Origin: Citromicrobium sp.
Lineage (GTDB): Bacteria > Pseudomonadota > Alphaproteobacteria > Sphingomonadales > Sphingomonadaceae
Assembly: GCA_002712945.1 (NCBI GenBank)
Contig: PAVA01000027.1
Span: 1 to 27,139, forward strand
Reading direction: 5' to 3'
DNA: 27,139 nt
Part shown: positions 1 to 6,676 of the stretch, piece by piece
Numbering within the stretch: position 1 is the first letter of the stretch
Layout: each line of letters starts with the position of its first letter
The notes under the pieces: generated by a model
What the model was told of the DNA's origin: nothing
Seen by the model: the letters and a program-made list of their open reading frames with translations, nothing else
Database searches by the model: none
Program-made: the position numbers and the translations under genes

Positions 1-1
1 A

Positions 2-433
2 TCAGCCCTCCACCACTTCGATGCCCATCGAACGGGCGGAACCGGCGATGATCTTGACCGCGTGATCGATGTCGTTCGCGTTCAGATCCTTCATCTTCTG
101 CTCGGCGATCTCGGCCAGCTGGCTGGTCTTGATCGAGCCGATGATGTTCTTGCCCGGCTCCTTGGAGCCCGACTTGATCTTCATCGCCTTCTTGATGAGG
201 AAGCTGGCGGGCGGGCTCTTGGTGACGAAGGTGAAGCTGCGATCCGCATAGACCGTGATCTTGGTCGGGATCGGCGCGCCCTTTTCGAGATCCTGCGTCG
301 CGGCGTTGAACGCCTTGCAGAATTCCATGATATTCACGCCGCGCTGACCCAGCGCGGGGCCGATCGGCGGCGAGGGGTTGGCGGTGCCGGCGGGCACCTG
401 AAGGTTGATGTAACCTTCGATCTTCTTGGCCAT
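2..433 (-). CDS. rplK: 50S ribosomal protein L11
   Basis: Structural protein of the large ribosomal subunit. It binds 23S rRNA in the GTPase-associated centre and forms the base of the stalk. The 143-aa product has the usual family length. It opens with the N-terminal segment [22 protein letters not shown], rich in the conserved prolines of L11, followed by [15 protein letters not shown]. The C-terminal RNA-binding domain ends [12 protein letters not shown]. The ATG at 433 is preceded by a strong AAGGAGG Shine-Dalgarno (440-446, minus) with 6-nt spacing. The stop lies two bases from the window edge, so rplA, the normal next gene, is expected just outside. nusG, its usual upstream neighbour, is displaced by more than 1.2 kb. 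Confidence 0.98.
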   Translation of the reverse strand: MAKKIEGYINLQVPAGTANPSPPIGPALGQRGVNIMEFCKAFNAATQDLEKGAPIPTKITVYADRSFTFVTKSPPASFLIKKAMKIKSGSKEPGKNIIGSIKTSQLAEIAEQKMKDLNANDIDHAVKIIAGSARSMGIEVVEG

Positions 434-640
434 GGGAGGCCTCCTTTTCTCACTATCGGCACCGCCTGAAACGATGCCTCATGGTAAGCGGTCAGACGGG
501 GAGCCGAAGCGCCCCTCCCGCATGGAAATCCCGAACTGTCGCTGGGAAGCGCGCCATCTAGCGAAATGCGCGACAATTGCAAGCCTTGCGCCGCGTTCCC
601 GCAGCTTGCGCCGAAAGCGCCCCGACCCGTCCCGTTCGCG

Positions 641-657
641 GACGTGCCTGGCACGTC
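641..657. promoter_or_regulatory. 17-bp perfect palindrome upstream of CPBP protease
   Basis: GACGTGCC-T-GGCACGTC: two perfect 8-bp arms around one central base, ending 41 bp before the CPBP start codon. The one-base centre makes it a poor RNA hairpin, so a dimeric regulator operator is the natural reading. The regulator is unknown. Read directly from sequence; function inferred. Confidence 0.4.
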
Positions 658-698
658 GACCTTGCGAAACGGTCCGCCTTTCGGCAGGTTCGCGCGGA

Positions 699-1430
699 AT
701 GAAGCAGCGCTCCCTAGCCAGAAACCGCTTGAGGCGACTCAGCTGGCTGCGCTTCGTCCTTCAACTGGCGACTGTCGCCCTCGCCTATTTCATCGCGAGC
801 ATCCCGCCCATCCTGCTGTTCGGCGAGACGAATGTCGGGGTGCTCGGCTCGGTCGTGGCGAGCATGGTCGCCGCCCTGCTCGTCGCCCGACTGTGGCTCG
901 CGTCCGACAATTGCCTGCAACAGGCGTGGAATATTCGCCCGCCGATCAACATCGGCCGCACGCTCGGGCTGGCTGCGCTGGGCACCGGCGCCATCATCGC
1001 CCTGTTCGTACTCGGCGACATCGTAATCGACCGGCTCGGCCTGCCGCCGATCGATGTCAGCCTGGTGATGGATTACGTCACCGAAAGCCCGCTGAGCTTC
1101 GGCCTGTGGATCGTGCTCGTCGCATGGCTTGCCGCGGGTTTCGGCGAGGAGCTGCTCTATCGCGGCTTCCTGATGGACCGCCTGATGCGGCTGCGCGGAA
1201 TGCGGGGGCGCAAGTGGCCCGCCGCGATCATCCAGGCCGCGCTCTTCGGCCTGCCGCATATCTACCAGGGCTGGGGCGGCGTGCTGGTGACGGCGAGCAT
1301 CGGCCTGTTTCTCGCCTGGCTGCGCTTCGCCAATCGCGGCAACCTGTGGGCGTGCATTCTCGCCCACGCAGCGGTCGACACGATCATGCTGACCCTCGCC
1401 TACAGCCACAGCCTCGGCTGGCTGGGTTAG
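699..1430 (+). CDS. CPBP family intramembrane metalloprotease
   Basis: A 243-aa polytopic membrane protein of the CPBP (CAAX protease and bacteriocin-processing, Abi) family. These are presumed intramembrane glutamyl/zinc endopeptidases. Visible motifs are EExxxR at residues 150-155 (GEELLYRG), a His at 187 (GLPHIYQG) and a third-motif His at 223 (ILAHAAVD), which together match the family's catalytic set. Several hydrophobic helices precede the motifs. The ATG at 699 starts just before the basic segment KQRSLARNRLRR. In-frame codons extend upstream to 426 but cross the rplK leader and look non-coding. The gene is on the strand opposite to the flanking translation genes and has its own upstream region with a perfect palindrome at 641-657. 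Its substrate is unknown. Confidence 0.88.
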   Translation: MKQRSLARNRLRRLSWLRFVLQLATVALAYFIASIPPILLFGETNVGVLGSVVASMVAALLVARLWLASDNCLQQAWNIRPPINIGRTLGLAALGTGAIIALFVLGDIVIDRLGLPPIDVSLVMDYVTESPLSFGLWIVLVAWLAAGFGEELLYRGFLMDRLMRLRGMRGRKWPAAIIQAALFGLPHIYQGWGGVLVTASIGLFLAWLRFANRGNLWACILAHAAVDTIMLTLAYSHSLGWLG

Positions 1431-1436
1431 CGGGCG

Positions 1437-1622
1437 CTAGCTACTGCCGATCTCGTGGCGCGGGGTCTTCATCCCCTTGGTCCGGCTGGTGAGGTGGAAC
1501 TGGCGGCATAGCGCGCAGCGATAGGCGCGCAGCGTGAACGGCGCCTTGCGCGCGGCAAGCTCCGCATCCTCCCGGCTGGCGTAGCGCCGCTTGCGATTGC
1601 AGATGCCGGGGCGCGTTTTCAT
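1437..1622 (-). CDS. Small CxxCxxxH protein, function unknown
   Basis: A 61-aa basic protein lying 54 bp downstream of nusG on the same strand. Visible residues C8, C36, C39 and H43 (YRCALCRQFHLTSR) form a CxxCxxxH arrangement typical of a small zinc-binding knuckle. The centre carries KRRYASREDAELAARK, which resembles a short helical element. I recall similarly built small proteins (aromatic-C-x2-C-x3-HLTS) in alphaproteobacterial and phage genomes, but I cannot assign a function. A longer overlapping frame at 1441-1641 exists but lacks this ordered cysteine pattern. Likely co-transcribed with secE-nusG. The metal site is inference. Confidence 0.65.
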   Translation of the reverse strand: MKTRPGICNRKRRYASREDAELAARKAPFTLRAYRCALCRQFHLTSRTKGMKTPRHEIGSS

Positions 1623-1676
1623 GCAGCGCCCGGCCCCTCACGCGCTCAAGCAGCGAAGCGGTAGCGCGAAAAAACG

Positions 1677-2213
1677 CTACTTGACCAGTTCGACCTGCTC
1701 GAAGTCCAGCTCGACCGGGGTTGCGCGGCCGAAGATCGAGACCGACACCTTGACCTTCGCCTTGTCGAAATCGAGCTCTTCCACCACGCCGTTGAAGCTG
1801 GCGAAGGGCCCGTCGAGCACCTTGACCTGGTCGCCGATCTCGTAATCGACCGAAACCTGCTGCTTGGGCGTCGCCTTGGCTTCTTCCACGCCGCCGAAGT
1901 AGCGCGCGGCCTCCTTCTCGGAGATCGCCTGAGGCTTGTTGCCCGCACCCAGGAAGCCGGTGACCTTGGGCGTGTTCTTGACCAGGTGGTAGATATCGTC
2001 GGTCATGTTCAGCTTGGCGAGGACGTAGCCGGGCATGAACTTGCGCTCGACCTGCACCTTCTTGCCGCGCTTGACCTCGGTCACGGTCTCGGTCGGCACC
2101 TCGACCTCCTCGACACCTTCGGACAGGCCCAGGCGCTCTGCCTCGGCGATGATCGCGTCGCGGACCTTGTTCTCGAAACCGGAATAGGCGTGAATGATGT
2201 ACCAGCGTGCCAT
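1677..2213 (-). CDS. nusG: Transcription termination/antitermination factor NusG
   Basis: Transcription elongation factor that binds RNA polymerase and couples it to Rho or to the ribosome (S10). The 178-aa product matches the family length. The N-terminal NGN domain covers roughly residues 1-115, with the start ARWYIIHAYSGFENKV and the typical FMPGYVLAKL and VTGFLG segments. The C-terminal KOW domain is at about 125-178 (YEIGDQVKVLDGPFASFNG). The ATG at 2213 lies 25 bp after secE, the standard arrangement. No odd substitutions seen in the core motifs. Confidence 0.98.
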   Translation of the reverse strand: MARWYIIHAYSGFENKVRDAIIAEAERLGLSEGVEEVEVPTETVTEVKRGKKVQVERKFMPGYVLAKLNMTDDIYHLVKNTPKVTGFLGAGNKPQAISEKEAARYFGGVEEAKATPKQQVSVDYEIGDQVKVLDGPFASFNGVVEELDFDKAKVKVSVSIFGRATPVELDFEQVELVK

Positions 2214-2238
2214 TGAGTGTCCTGCGGGAAAAGGCGGC

Positions 2239-2460
2239 TCAGACGAGCGTGAGGAGGAAGCGGACGATCGCCCCGAACAGCGAGTCGATGCCGAGGAAGA
2301 ACAGCGAAAGGATCAGCACCAGAATGCTGACGAAGATGGCGGTCTGGATGGTCTCCTGCCGGGTCGGCCAGACGACCTTGCTGGTCTCGGCGCGCACCTG
2401 ACGGGCGAATTCGCCGATCGACGTCTTGCGCTTCTTCGTCTCAGCTTTGCTTTCGGCCAT
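2239..2460 (-). CDS. secE: Preprotein translocase subunit SecE
   Basis: Small essential subunit of the SecYEG translocon in the inner membrane. The 73-aa product has the conserved amphipathic segment FARQVRAETSKVVWPTRQET followed by a single transmembrane helix (IFVSILVLILSLFFLGI), the minimal SecE form common in alphaproteobacteria. I chose the ATG at 2460. An in-frame GTG at 2475 would add five residues, but the purine-rich AGGTGGGA upstream is spaced better for the ATG. It heads secE-nusG. tRNA-Trp, often found directly upstream, is instead 2.7 kb away beyond three inserted genes. Confidence 0.95.
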   Translation of the reverse strand: MAESKAETKKRKTSIGEFARQVRAETSKVVWPTRQETIQTAIFVSILVLILSLFFLGIDSLFGAIVRFLLTLV

Positions 2461-2550
2461 GTCCGCCGTTCCCACCTGTTGAGTATCGATCCAATTTCAC
2501 GTCTCTTTCGGGAAGCCGCCATCGCCCTCGCAATCGGATGATCGGGAGGG

Positions 2551-2580
2551 CGGGTCGAGGCTTCGATGTGAAGAGACCCG
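2551..2580. other. Stem-loop in the secE / symporter divergent region
   Basis: CGGGTC (2551-2556) pairs with GACCCG (2575-2580), and an inner CTTC/GAAG pair extends the stem. It sits in the 246-bp region between divergent secE and the AGCS symporter. A second 6-bp hairpin, GCGTCC/GGACGC, lies at 2668-2689 just before the symporter start. Neither is followed by a T tract. The region must hold both promoters, but I cannot place -35/-10 boxes confidently. Confidence 0.3.
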
Positions 2581-2706
2581 ACCGCATCTAGGCGTCGCCG
2601 CACGCAAACGCAAGCGCGCCCGTTTCCCCGATGCAAAAGACGTTGCCATGCCTCGGTGCCCGCTTTAGCGTCCGCGCCTTTAGGGACGCATTCGGGGGAA
2701 ACGTGA

Positions 2707-4245
2707 ATGGCTGCGGATACGCAGATGACTTTCGGCGAGCGCATGGTTGCGCCGGTCACCAACATCTCGGACTTTATCTGGGGCGGCACATGGAATGGCG
2801 AGGCGGTGATCCCGTTCCCGCCGCTGGCATTGATCCTGCTGGGCGTGGGCCTGTGGTTCATGGTCGGCCTGCGATTCTATCCGCTGACCAAGCTCGGGTC
2901 CGCCATGAAGGGCCTGTTCGCAGGCCGCAAGGGCGAGGGCGCGGGCGAAATCTCTCCCTTCGCGGCGCTTTCCACCGCGCTTTCCGGCCAAGTCGGCACG
3001 GGTAACCTCGCCGGCGTCGCCACGGCCATCGCGCTCGGCGGGCCGGGCGCGATTTTCTGGATGTGGGTCACCGCGCTTTTCGGCATGGCGCTGGCCTTCG
3101 CCGAAGGCTCGCTCGCCATCCGTTATCGCGAGACCACCAGCGACGGGGTCAAGCGTGGCGGGCCGATGACCTACATCATGATGGGGCTCGGGCCAAAATG
3201 GACCTGGCTGGCGATCATCTTCTGCATCGGCACGCTGTTCTCCGCGCTGGTGACCGGCAACTCGATCCAGGCAAACGAAGTCGCGAGCGGTCTCAACGAG
3301 CTGTTCGGGTGGGAGCGCTGGCTGGGCGGGCTCATCGTCGCGATCGCCGTGTTCGTCGTCATCATCGGCGGGATCAAGTCGATCGGCCGGGTGGCCGAAA
3401 GCATCGTGCCATTCATGGCTGCCGCCTATATCGTGATGGCGGTGATCGCGCTGATCCTCAACTTCGGCGATCTCGGCGAAACCTTCGGCCGCATCTTCGC
3501 AGGCGCATTCAACTTCCAGAGTGCAAGCGGCGGCTTTGCGGGCGCGGCGCTCATCCTCGCGATCCGTGCGGGTGTCGCACGCGGGCTGTTCTCGAACGAG
3601 GCGGGCCAGGGCTCGACCCCGATCGCCCACGCGGTCGCGCAAACCGACGATCCCGAACAGCAGGGCCGGATGGCGATGCTCGGCACATTCATCGACACGC
3701 TCGTGATCTGCACCATGACCGCGCTGGTGATCCTGACCGTGCAGGGCGATTTCACCTTCGAAGGCCAGGCAGTCGATCATGTGTGGCAGTCGGACCTCGG
3801 TACCACCGCGATGAGCGGGTTCGTCACCACCTCGGGCGCGTTTGCCGCGGCCTTCCCCTACGAGATCGCCTCGATCCCGCTGGGTACGCTGGTGGCGAGC
3901 GTCGCGCTGATCCTGTTCGTGTTCACCACCCTGCTCACCTGGAGCTATTACGGCGAGCGGGCGATCACCTTCATCTACGACCGCGTACCCGGCTCGACCC
4001 GTGGCGGCGAAAAGATCCTGCACATCATCTGGCGGGTAATCTGGTGCATCGGCATCTTCATCGGTGCGACCCAGCCATCGCAGCTGGTCTGGCGTCTGGG
4101 CGACATCTCCAACGCCACCATGCTGCTGCCCAACGTGCTTGCGTTGGCACTGCTATCGGGCGTGGTCTTCGCGCTGTCTCGCGGGGACCGTACCGCAGGC
4201 AAGGACTTCCACGAGGAGACGCCCGAAGAGCCCGAGGAATACTGA
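2707..4245 (+). CDS. Alanine/glycine:cation symporter (AGCS family)
   Basis: A 512-aa inner-membrane transporter of the AGCS family (AlsT/DagA/AgcS type), taking up alanine or glycine with Na+ or H+. Family features are visible: the N-terminal FIWGGTWNG and GLRFYPLTKLGSAMKGLF region, the segment FAALSTALSGQVGTGNLAGV, and the family signature ARGLFSNEAGQGSTPIAHA in the middle. About ten hydrophobic segments are evident, ending in an acidic tail. Length is normal. The ATG at 2707 follows a GGGGGAA ribosome-binding site. It is oriented opposite to the surrounding secE and gloA-like genes. Downstream is a strong bidirectional terminator at 4255-4289. No glycine riboswitch core was seen upstream. 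The substrate is inferred from family membership. Confidence 0.93.
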   Translation: MAADTQMTFGERMVAPVTNISDFIWGGTWNGEAVIPFPPLALILLGVGLWFMVGLRFYPLTKLGSAMKGLFAGRKGEGAGEISPFAALSTALSGQVGTGNLAGVATAIALGGPGAIFWMWVTALFGMALAFAEGSLAIRYRETTSDGVKRGGPMTYIMMGLGPKWTWLAIIFCIGTLFSALVTGNSIQANEVASGLNELFGWERWLGGLIVAIAVFVVIIGGIKSIGRVAESIVPFMAAAYIVMAVIALILNFGDLGETFGRIFAGAFNFQSASGGFAGAALILAIRAGVARGLFSNEAGQGSTPIAHAVAQTDDPEQQGRMAMLGTFIDTLVICTMTALVILTVQGDFTFEGQAVDHVWQSDLGTTAMSGFVTTSGAFAAAFPYEIASIPLGTLVASVALILFVFTTLLTWSYYGERAITFIYDRVPGSTRGGEKILHIIWRVIWCIGIFIGATQPSQLVWRLGDISNATMLLPNVLALALLSGVVFALSRGDRTAGKDFHEETPEEPEEY

Positions 4246-4254
4246 GGACACAGC

Positions 4255-4289
4255 AAAAGGGCCGGAGCGCAATCAAGCGCCCCGGCCCT
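4255..4289. terminator. Bidirectional rho-independent terminator
   Basis: AGGGCCGG (4258-4265) pairs with CCGGCCCT (4282-4289). After one A/C mismatch, GCGC pairs with GCGC around the loop AATCAA. On the minus strand the stem is followed by TTTT. It sits between the convergent ends of the symporter (stop 4245) and the 49-codon gene (stop 4314), so it can serve both. Confidence 0.75.
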
Positions 4290-4313
4290 GCTTGTGATCG
4301 GATTGGGCAAGCG

Positions 4314-4463
4314 TCAGACGGCGCCGAACAGACGTTCCCAGAACGTGGGCTGGTGCATCGGCTGAATCTTGCCGTACTTCATCATGCGCAGCGTCGCGTC
4401 GGTATGCGAACGCGGGCTGGTCCAGCTGTCCGACCGGCTGGAGCGGAAAGGCATGCTCGACAT
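4314..4463 (-). CDS. Small hypothetical protein (49 aa)
   Basis: A 49-aa basic, Ser/Arg-rich protein whose C-terminal half (MMKYGKIQPMHQPTFWERLFGAV) looks like a conserved motif with an aromatic amphipathic end. I recognise no family. The ATG at 4463 is supported by a well-placed AGGAG 7 nt upstream (4471-4475), so I prefer it to the longer in-frame extension to 4613, which crosses a hairpin-bearing leader. A terminator lies downstream and an EcfG-like promoter may lie at 4509-4534. It stands alone on the minus strand between the symporter and the VOC gene. Coding status is moderately likely. Confidence 0.55.
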   Translation of the reverse strand: MSSMPFRSSRSDSWTSPRSHTDATLRMMKYGKIQPMHQPTFWERLFGAV

Positions 4464-4470
4464 TGGTGAA

Positions 4471-4475
4471 CTCCT
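4471..4475 (-). promoter_or_regulatory. Ribosome-binding site deciding the start of the 49-aa gene
   Basis: AGGAG on the minus strand, 7 nt before ATG 4463. This is the main reason to call the short form of the gene instead of the 99-codon open frame. Confidence 0.6.
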
Positions 4476-4508
4476 GTAAAGCGCACGTGCGTGCGATCTG
4501 ACGCGAAA

Positions 4509-4534
4509 AATGCACGGGTCGCGCAGGGGGTTCC
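4509..4534 (-). promoter_or_regulatory. Possible sigma-EcfG-like promoter
   Basis: On the minus strand GGAAC (4534-4530), a 17-nt spacer, then CATT (4512-4509). The alphaproteobacterial general-stress consensus is GGAAC-N16/17-CGTT, so one -10 base differs. The GGAAC is also half of a 7-bp hairpin (4530-4536 with 4546-4552). The predicted start would leave a leader of about 40 nt before the 49-aa gene. Tentative. Confidence 0.3.
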
Positions 4535-4639
4535 CGGAGGATTTTCGGGAACGAAACGATGGTTGTGCGAAGGTGCGCAAGCCCAGGCAGGCCGCCGGGG
4601 TTCCCGCCGCCACGCAAAATCCGCTTACTGTGATATATA

Positions 4640-4656
4640 GGACGCTGAGCGCGTCC
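4640..4656 (-). terminator. Weak terminator-like hairpin after the VOC gene
   Basis: GGACGC (4640-4645) pairs perfectly with GCGTCC (4651-4656) around a 5-nt loop. It starts 6 bp past the VOC stop codon. On the minus strand it is followed by TATATATC, not a clean T run, so termination may be inefficient. Confidence 0.4.
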
Positions 4657-4661
4657 GCAGC

Positions 4662-5102
4662 CTACCAGGTGCCGGTATTTTCCATCGAGGCCCAGGGTTC
4701 CTGCGCGGGCAGCGCATCGCCCTTCTGCAGCAGTTCGATCGAGATGCCGTCGGGCGAGCGGATAAAGGCCATGTGGCCGTCGCGCGGCGGGCGGTTGATC
4801 GTCACGCCCTTGTCCCGCAGGCGCGCGCAGATCTCGTAAATATCGTCGACCCGGTAGGCGAGGTGACCGAAATTGCGCCCGCCCGAATATTCCTCGGGAT
4901 CCCAGTTATAGGTCAGCTCGACCATCGGCGCTTTCGCCTCGCGTGCGTGCGCCTGGTCACCCGGCGCGGCGAGGAAGACCAGCGTGAAACGCCCTGCCTC
5001 GTTGTCGTAGCGGTCCGTCTCGACCAGCCCGAGCTTGTTGCAGAAGAAATCGAGCGATTCGTCGAGATCGCTCACGCGGACCATGGTGTGAAGGTATTCC
5101 AT
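4662..5102 (-). CDS. gloA: Glyoxalase I-like VOC metalloenzyme
   Basis: Probable lactoylglutathione lyase, which isomerises the methylglyoxal-glutathione hemithioacetal to S-lactoylglutathione in the cytosol. The 146-aa product has the two beta-alpha-beta-beta-beta modules of the vicinal oxygen chelate fold. The four expected metal ligands are visible: H5 (YLHTMVRV), E62 (VELTYNW), H80 (FGHLAYRV) and E123 (SIELLQKG). LTYNWDPEEY and SPDGISIEL are glyoxalase-I hallmarks. The C-terminal tail of about 20 residues is longer than in E. coli GloA. The gene starts 48 bp downstream of tRNA-Trp on the same strand and may be read from the tRNA promoter. Another VOC activity cannot be excluded. Confidence 0.85.
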   Translation of the reverse strand: MEYLHTMVRVSDLDESLDFFCNKLGLVETDRYDNEAGRFTLVFLAAPGDQAHAREAKAPMVELTYNWDPEEYSGGRNFGHLAYRVDDIYEICARLRDKGVTINRPPRDGHMAFIRSPDGISIELLQKGDALPAQEPWASMENTGTW

Positions 5103-5150
5103 AGCTCGGCTGCCCTTTCCCGCGCGTTCGAGACCGACGATCCGAATAAA

Positions 5151-5226
5151 TGGCAGGGGCGAAGGGACTCGAACCCATGACCCTCGGTTTTGGAGACCGA
5201 TGCTCTACCAACTGAGCTACACCCCT
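5151..5226 (-). tRNA. trnW: tRNA-Trp (CCA anticodon)
   Basis: A complete 76-nt cloverleaf on the minus strand. The acceptor is AGGGGTG pairing with CGCCCCT (one T-G wobble). The D arm is GCTC/GAGC, the anticodon stem TCGGT/ACCGA with loop CTCCAAA, giving anticodon CCA for Trp. The T loop is TTCGAGT, the discriminator base G, and a genomically encoded CCA ends it (5151-5153). The T stem carries one T-T mismatch. It normally sits next to secE in alphaproteobacteria; here it is separated from it. Confidence 0.96.
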
Positions 5227-5240
5227 GCAGGCGGAAGCGC

Positions 5241-5269
5241 GCTCTAAGGCGGGTGCAACGCGATGGCAA
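5241..5269 (-). promoter_or_regulatory. Candidate promoter of tRNA-Trp
   Basis: On the minus strand TTGCCA (5269-5264), a 17-nt spacer, then TAGAGC (5246-5241). The -35 matches five of six consensus bases; the -10 is poorer. The predicted start falls about 8 nt before the mature tRNA. The rest of 5227-5389 shows no further gene. Confidence 0.4.
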
Positions 5270-5389
5270 GCACCGATCCGCCGGGGGCCTGACGGGCAGG
5301 CTCTGCCGAACCGCTTCATAGGTGCTTCCAACTGCTTGTTTGCGCGCTGTTCCATGGTTAAGGCGACGCGAGTTTGAGAGGGGAGCAAG

Positions 5390-6640
5390 GTGGCGTTCGA
5401 GCCTCCGCGGATGGCACTGAAAGAGGGCGACGTCGCCGCATTGCCCTCGCTCGGCAAGGTGTTGCGCGATCCGTCTTCATGCTGGCCTGCCCGCCTCCTC
5501 GACACTGGTATCGAACTGGCCAGCGCCGGTCGGCGTACCATTGCCTTTGTGGCGGAGCCGGGCGCGGTGTCCACCATCCTGCTCAACCGCAACGACGCCT
5601 TCCCCCGTGCGCGCATGCAGGACCGGATCATCGGGGCAGGCTACGGCGAGAATCTGATCCAGGCCCAGCAGGAGGACTGGCGGCGCACCCGCCGCGAGGT
5701 TGCCCAGCCGATTACTCCCGAGCGCGCGCTCAGCCTCGTCCCGCGGATCGAGCTTGCGGCATCGGACATGCTGGCAGAGTGGGAGGGATACGGGGCGGAC
5801 GCTCCGATACCACTGCAACGCGATGCCCGGCGGCTGACGCTCGACGCGCTGTTCCGCGCCCTGTTCGCCGAGGAGGACGAGGCGCGGCAGCGCGACAGTC
5901 AGGTGGAGGAAACCGCGCGGACCATAGCCACGCGCCATCCGATCGAGCTCAAGGAGGAACTGGCGCTGCTGGCAGAGCTCGCCGGGCGGCTGATCCGCGA
6001 CTGGGAGCGCAAGAGCGAGGGGCGGGAAGCGCCGCCCTTCCCGCAGGACCGCAACACGCTGACGCTGTTCCTCCATGCCGGCCACGACAACGCCTCGGCC
6101 GCGCTGGTGTGGATGCTGTGGCTCGTCGCGCATCGCCCCGACCTGCAGCAGCAGGTGCGCGAGGAGTGGCAGGCCTACCGCCAGCGCAGATTCTCGCTGC
6201 GCAATTTCCCGGTCGCACAGGCGATCCTGCGCGAAACGCTGCGGCTCTATCCGCCGATTATCCAGCTGATCCGCGATGTGCGCGATGGTCTGGAGGTCGG
6301 CGACCAGACGATCCCGCCCGGCGCCATCGCGGTGCTTTCGCTCTACGCCATGCAGCGCCACCGCGCGATCTGGGATCGGCCGGACGCATTCGTGCCCGAG
6401 CGTTTTCTCGACCCCGCCGGAACTGCGCGCGAGCAGCGGGCCGCATGGCTGCCCTTCGGCACGGGCCCGCGCGGGTGCATCGGATCGAGCCTCGCGCAGG
6501 TCGAACTGGTGCTGTTTCTCGCGCGGATCTGCGACCGATTCGAGATTGCGCCCAATCCGGACTGCCCGCTGCGCGCCCAGGCCGAATGGACGATCCGCCC
6601 GGTCGGAGATGCGCCCGTTTTCCTGCGCCCCCGCAGCTGA
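5390..6640 (+). CDS. Cytochrome P450
   Basis: A 416-aa soluble bacterial-type P450 monooxygenase. The K-helix ETLR (E282-R285), the PERF segment and the heme loop FGTGPRGCIG with the axial Cys at 363 are all intact. The I-helix reads AGHDNAS at 230-236, so the usual AGxxT threonine is Asn234 while the preceding acid (D233) is kept. The start is GTG at 5390 behind GAGAGGGGAG. No ferredoxin or reductase gene is in the window, so electron transfer partners must be encoded elsewhere. It opens a five-gene plus-strand run with an MBOAT acyltransferase, SGNH protein, radical SAM enzyme and 2-oxoglutarate oxygenase. The substrate is unknown. Confidence 0.93.
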   Translation: MAFEPPRMALKEGDVAALPSLGKVLRDPSSCWPARLLDTGIELASAGRRTIAFVAEPGAVSTILLNRNDAFPRARMQDRIIGAGYGENLIQAQQEDWRRTRREVAQPITPERALSLVPRIELAASDMLAEWEGYGADAPIPLQRDARRLTLDALFRALFAEEDEARQRDSQVEETARTIATRHPIELKEELALLAELAGRLIRDWERKSEGREAPPFPQDRNTLTLFLHAGHDNASAALVWMLWLVAHRPDLQQQVREEWQAYRQRRFSLRNFPVAQAILRETLRLYPPIIQLIRDVRDGLEVGDQTIPPGAIAVLSLYAMQRHRAIWDRPDAFVPERFLDPAGTAREQRAAWLPFGTGPRGCIGSSLAQVELVLFLARICDRFEIAPNPDCPLRAQAEWTIRPVGDAPVFLRPRS

Positions 6641-6676
6641 CGGCCCGAGCCGCACGCCCTCGCAAGCCGACCGACG

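Noticed and set aside
2461..2706. Glycine riboswitch upstream of the AGCS symporter
   Set aside because: Looked for because such transporters often carry it. The conserved glycine aptamer core is not present; only simple hairpins are seen.
2680..4023. 447-codon minus-strand frame opposite the AGCS symporter
   Set aside because: The symporter has family signatures throughout; the antisense product is low-complexity and hydrophilic.
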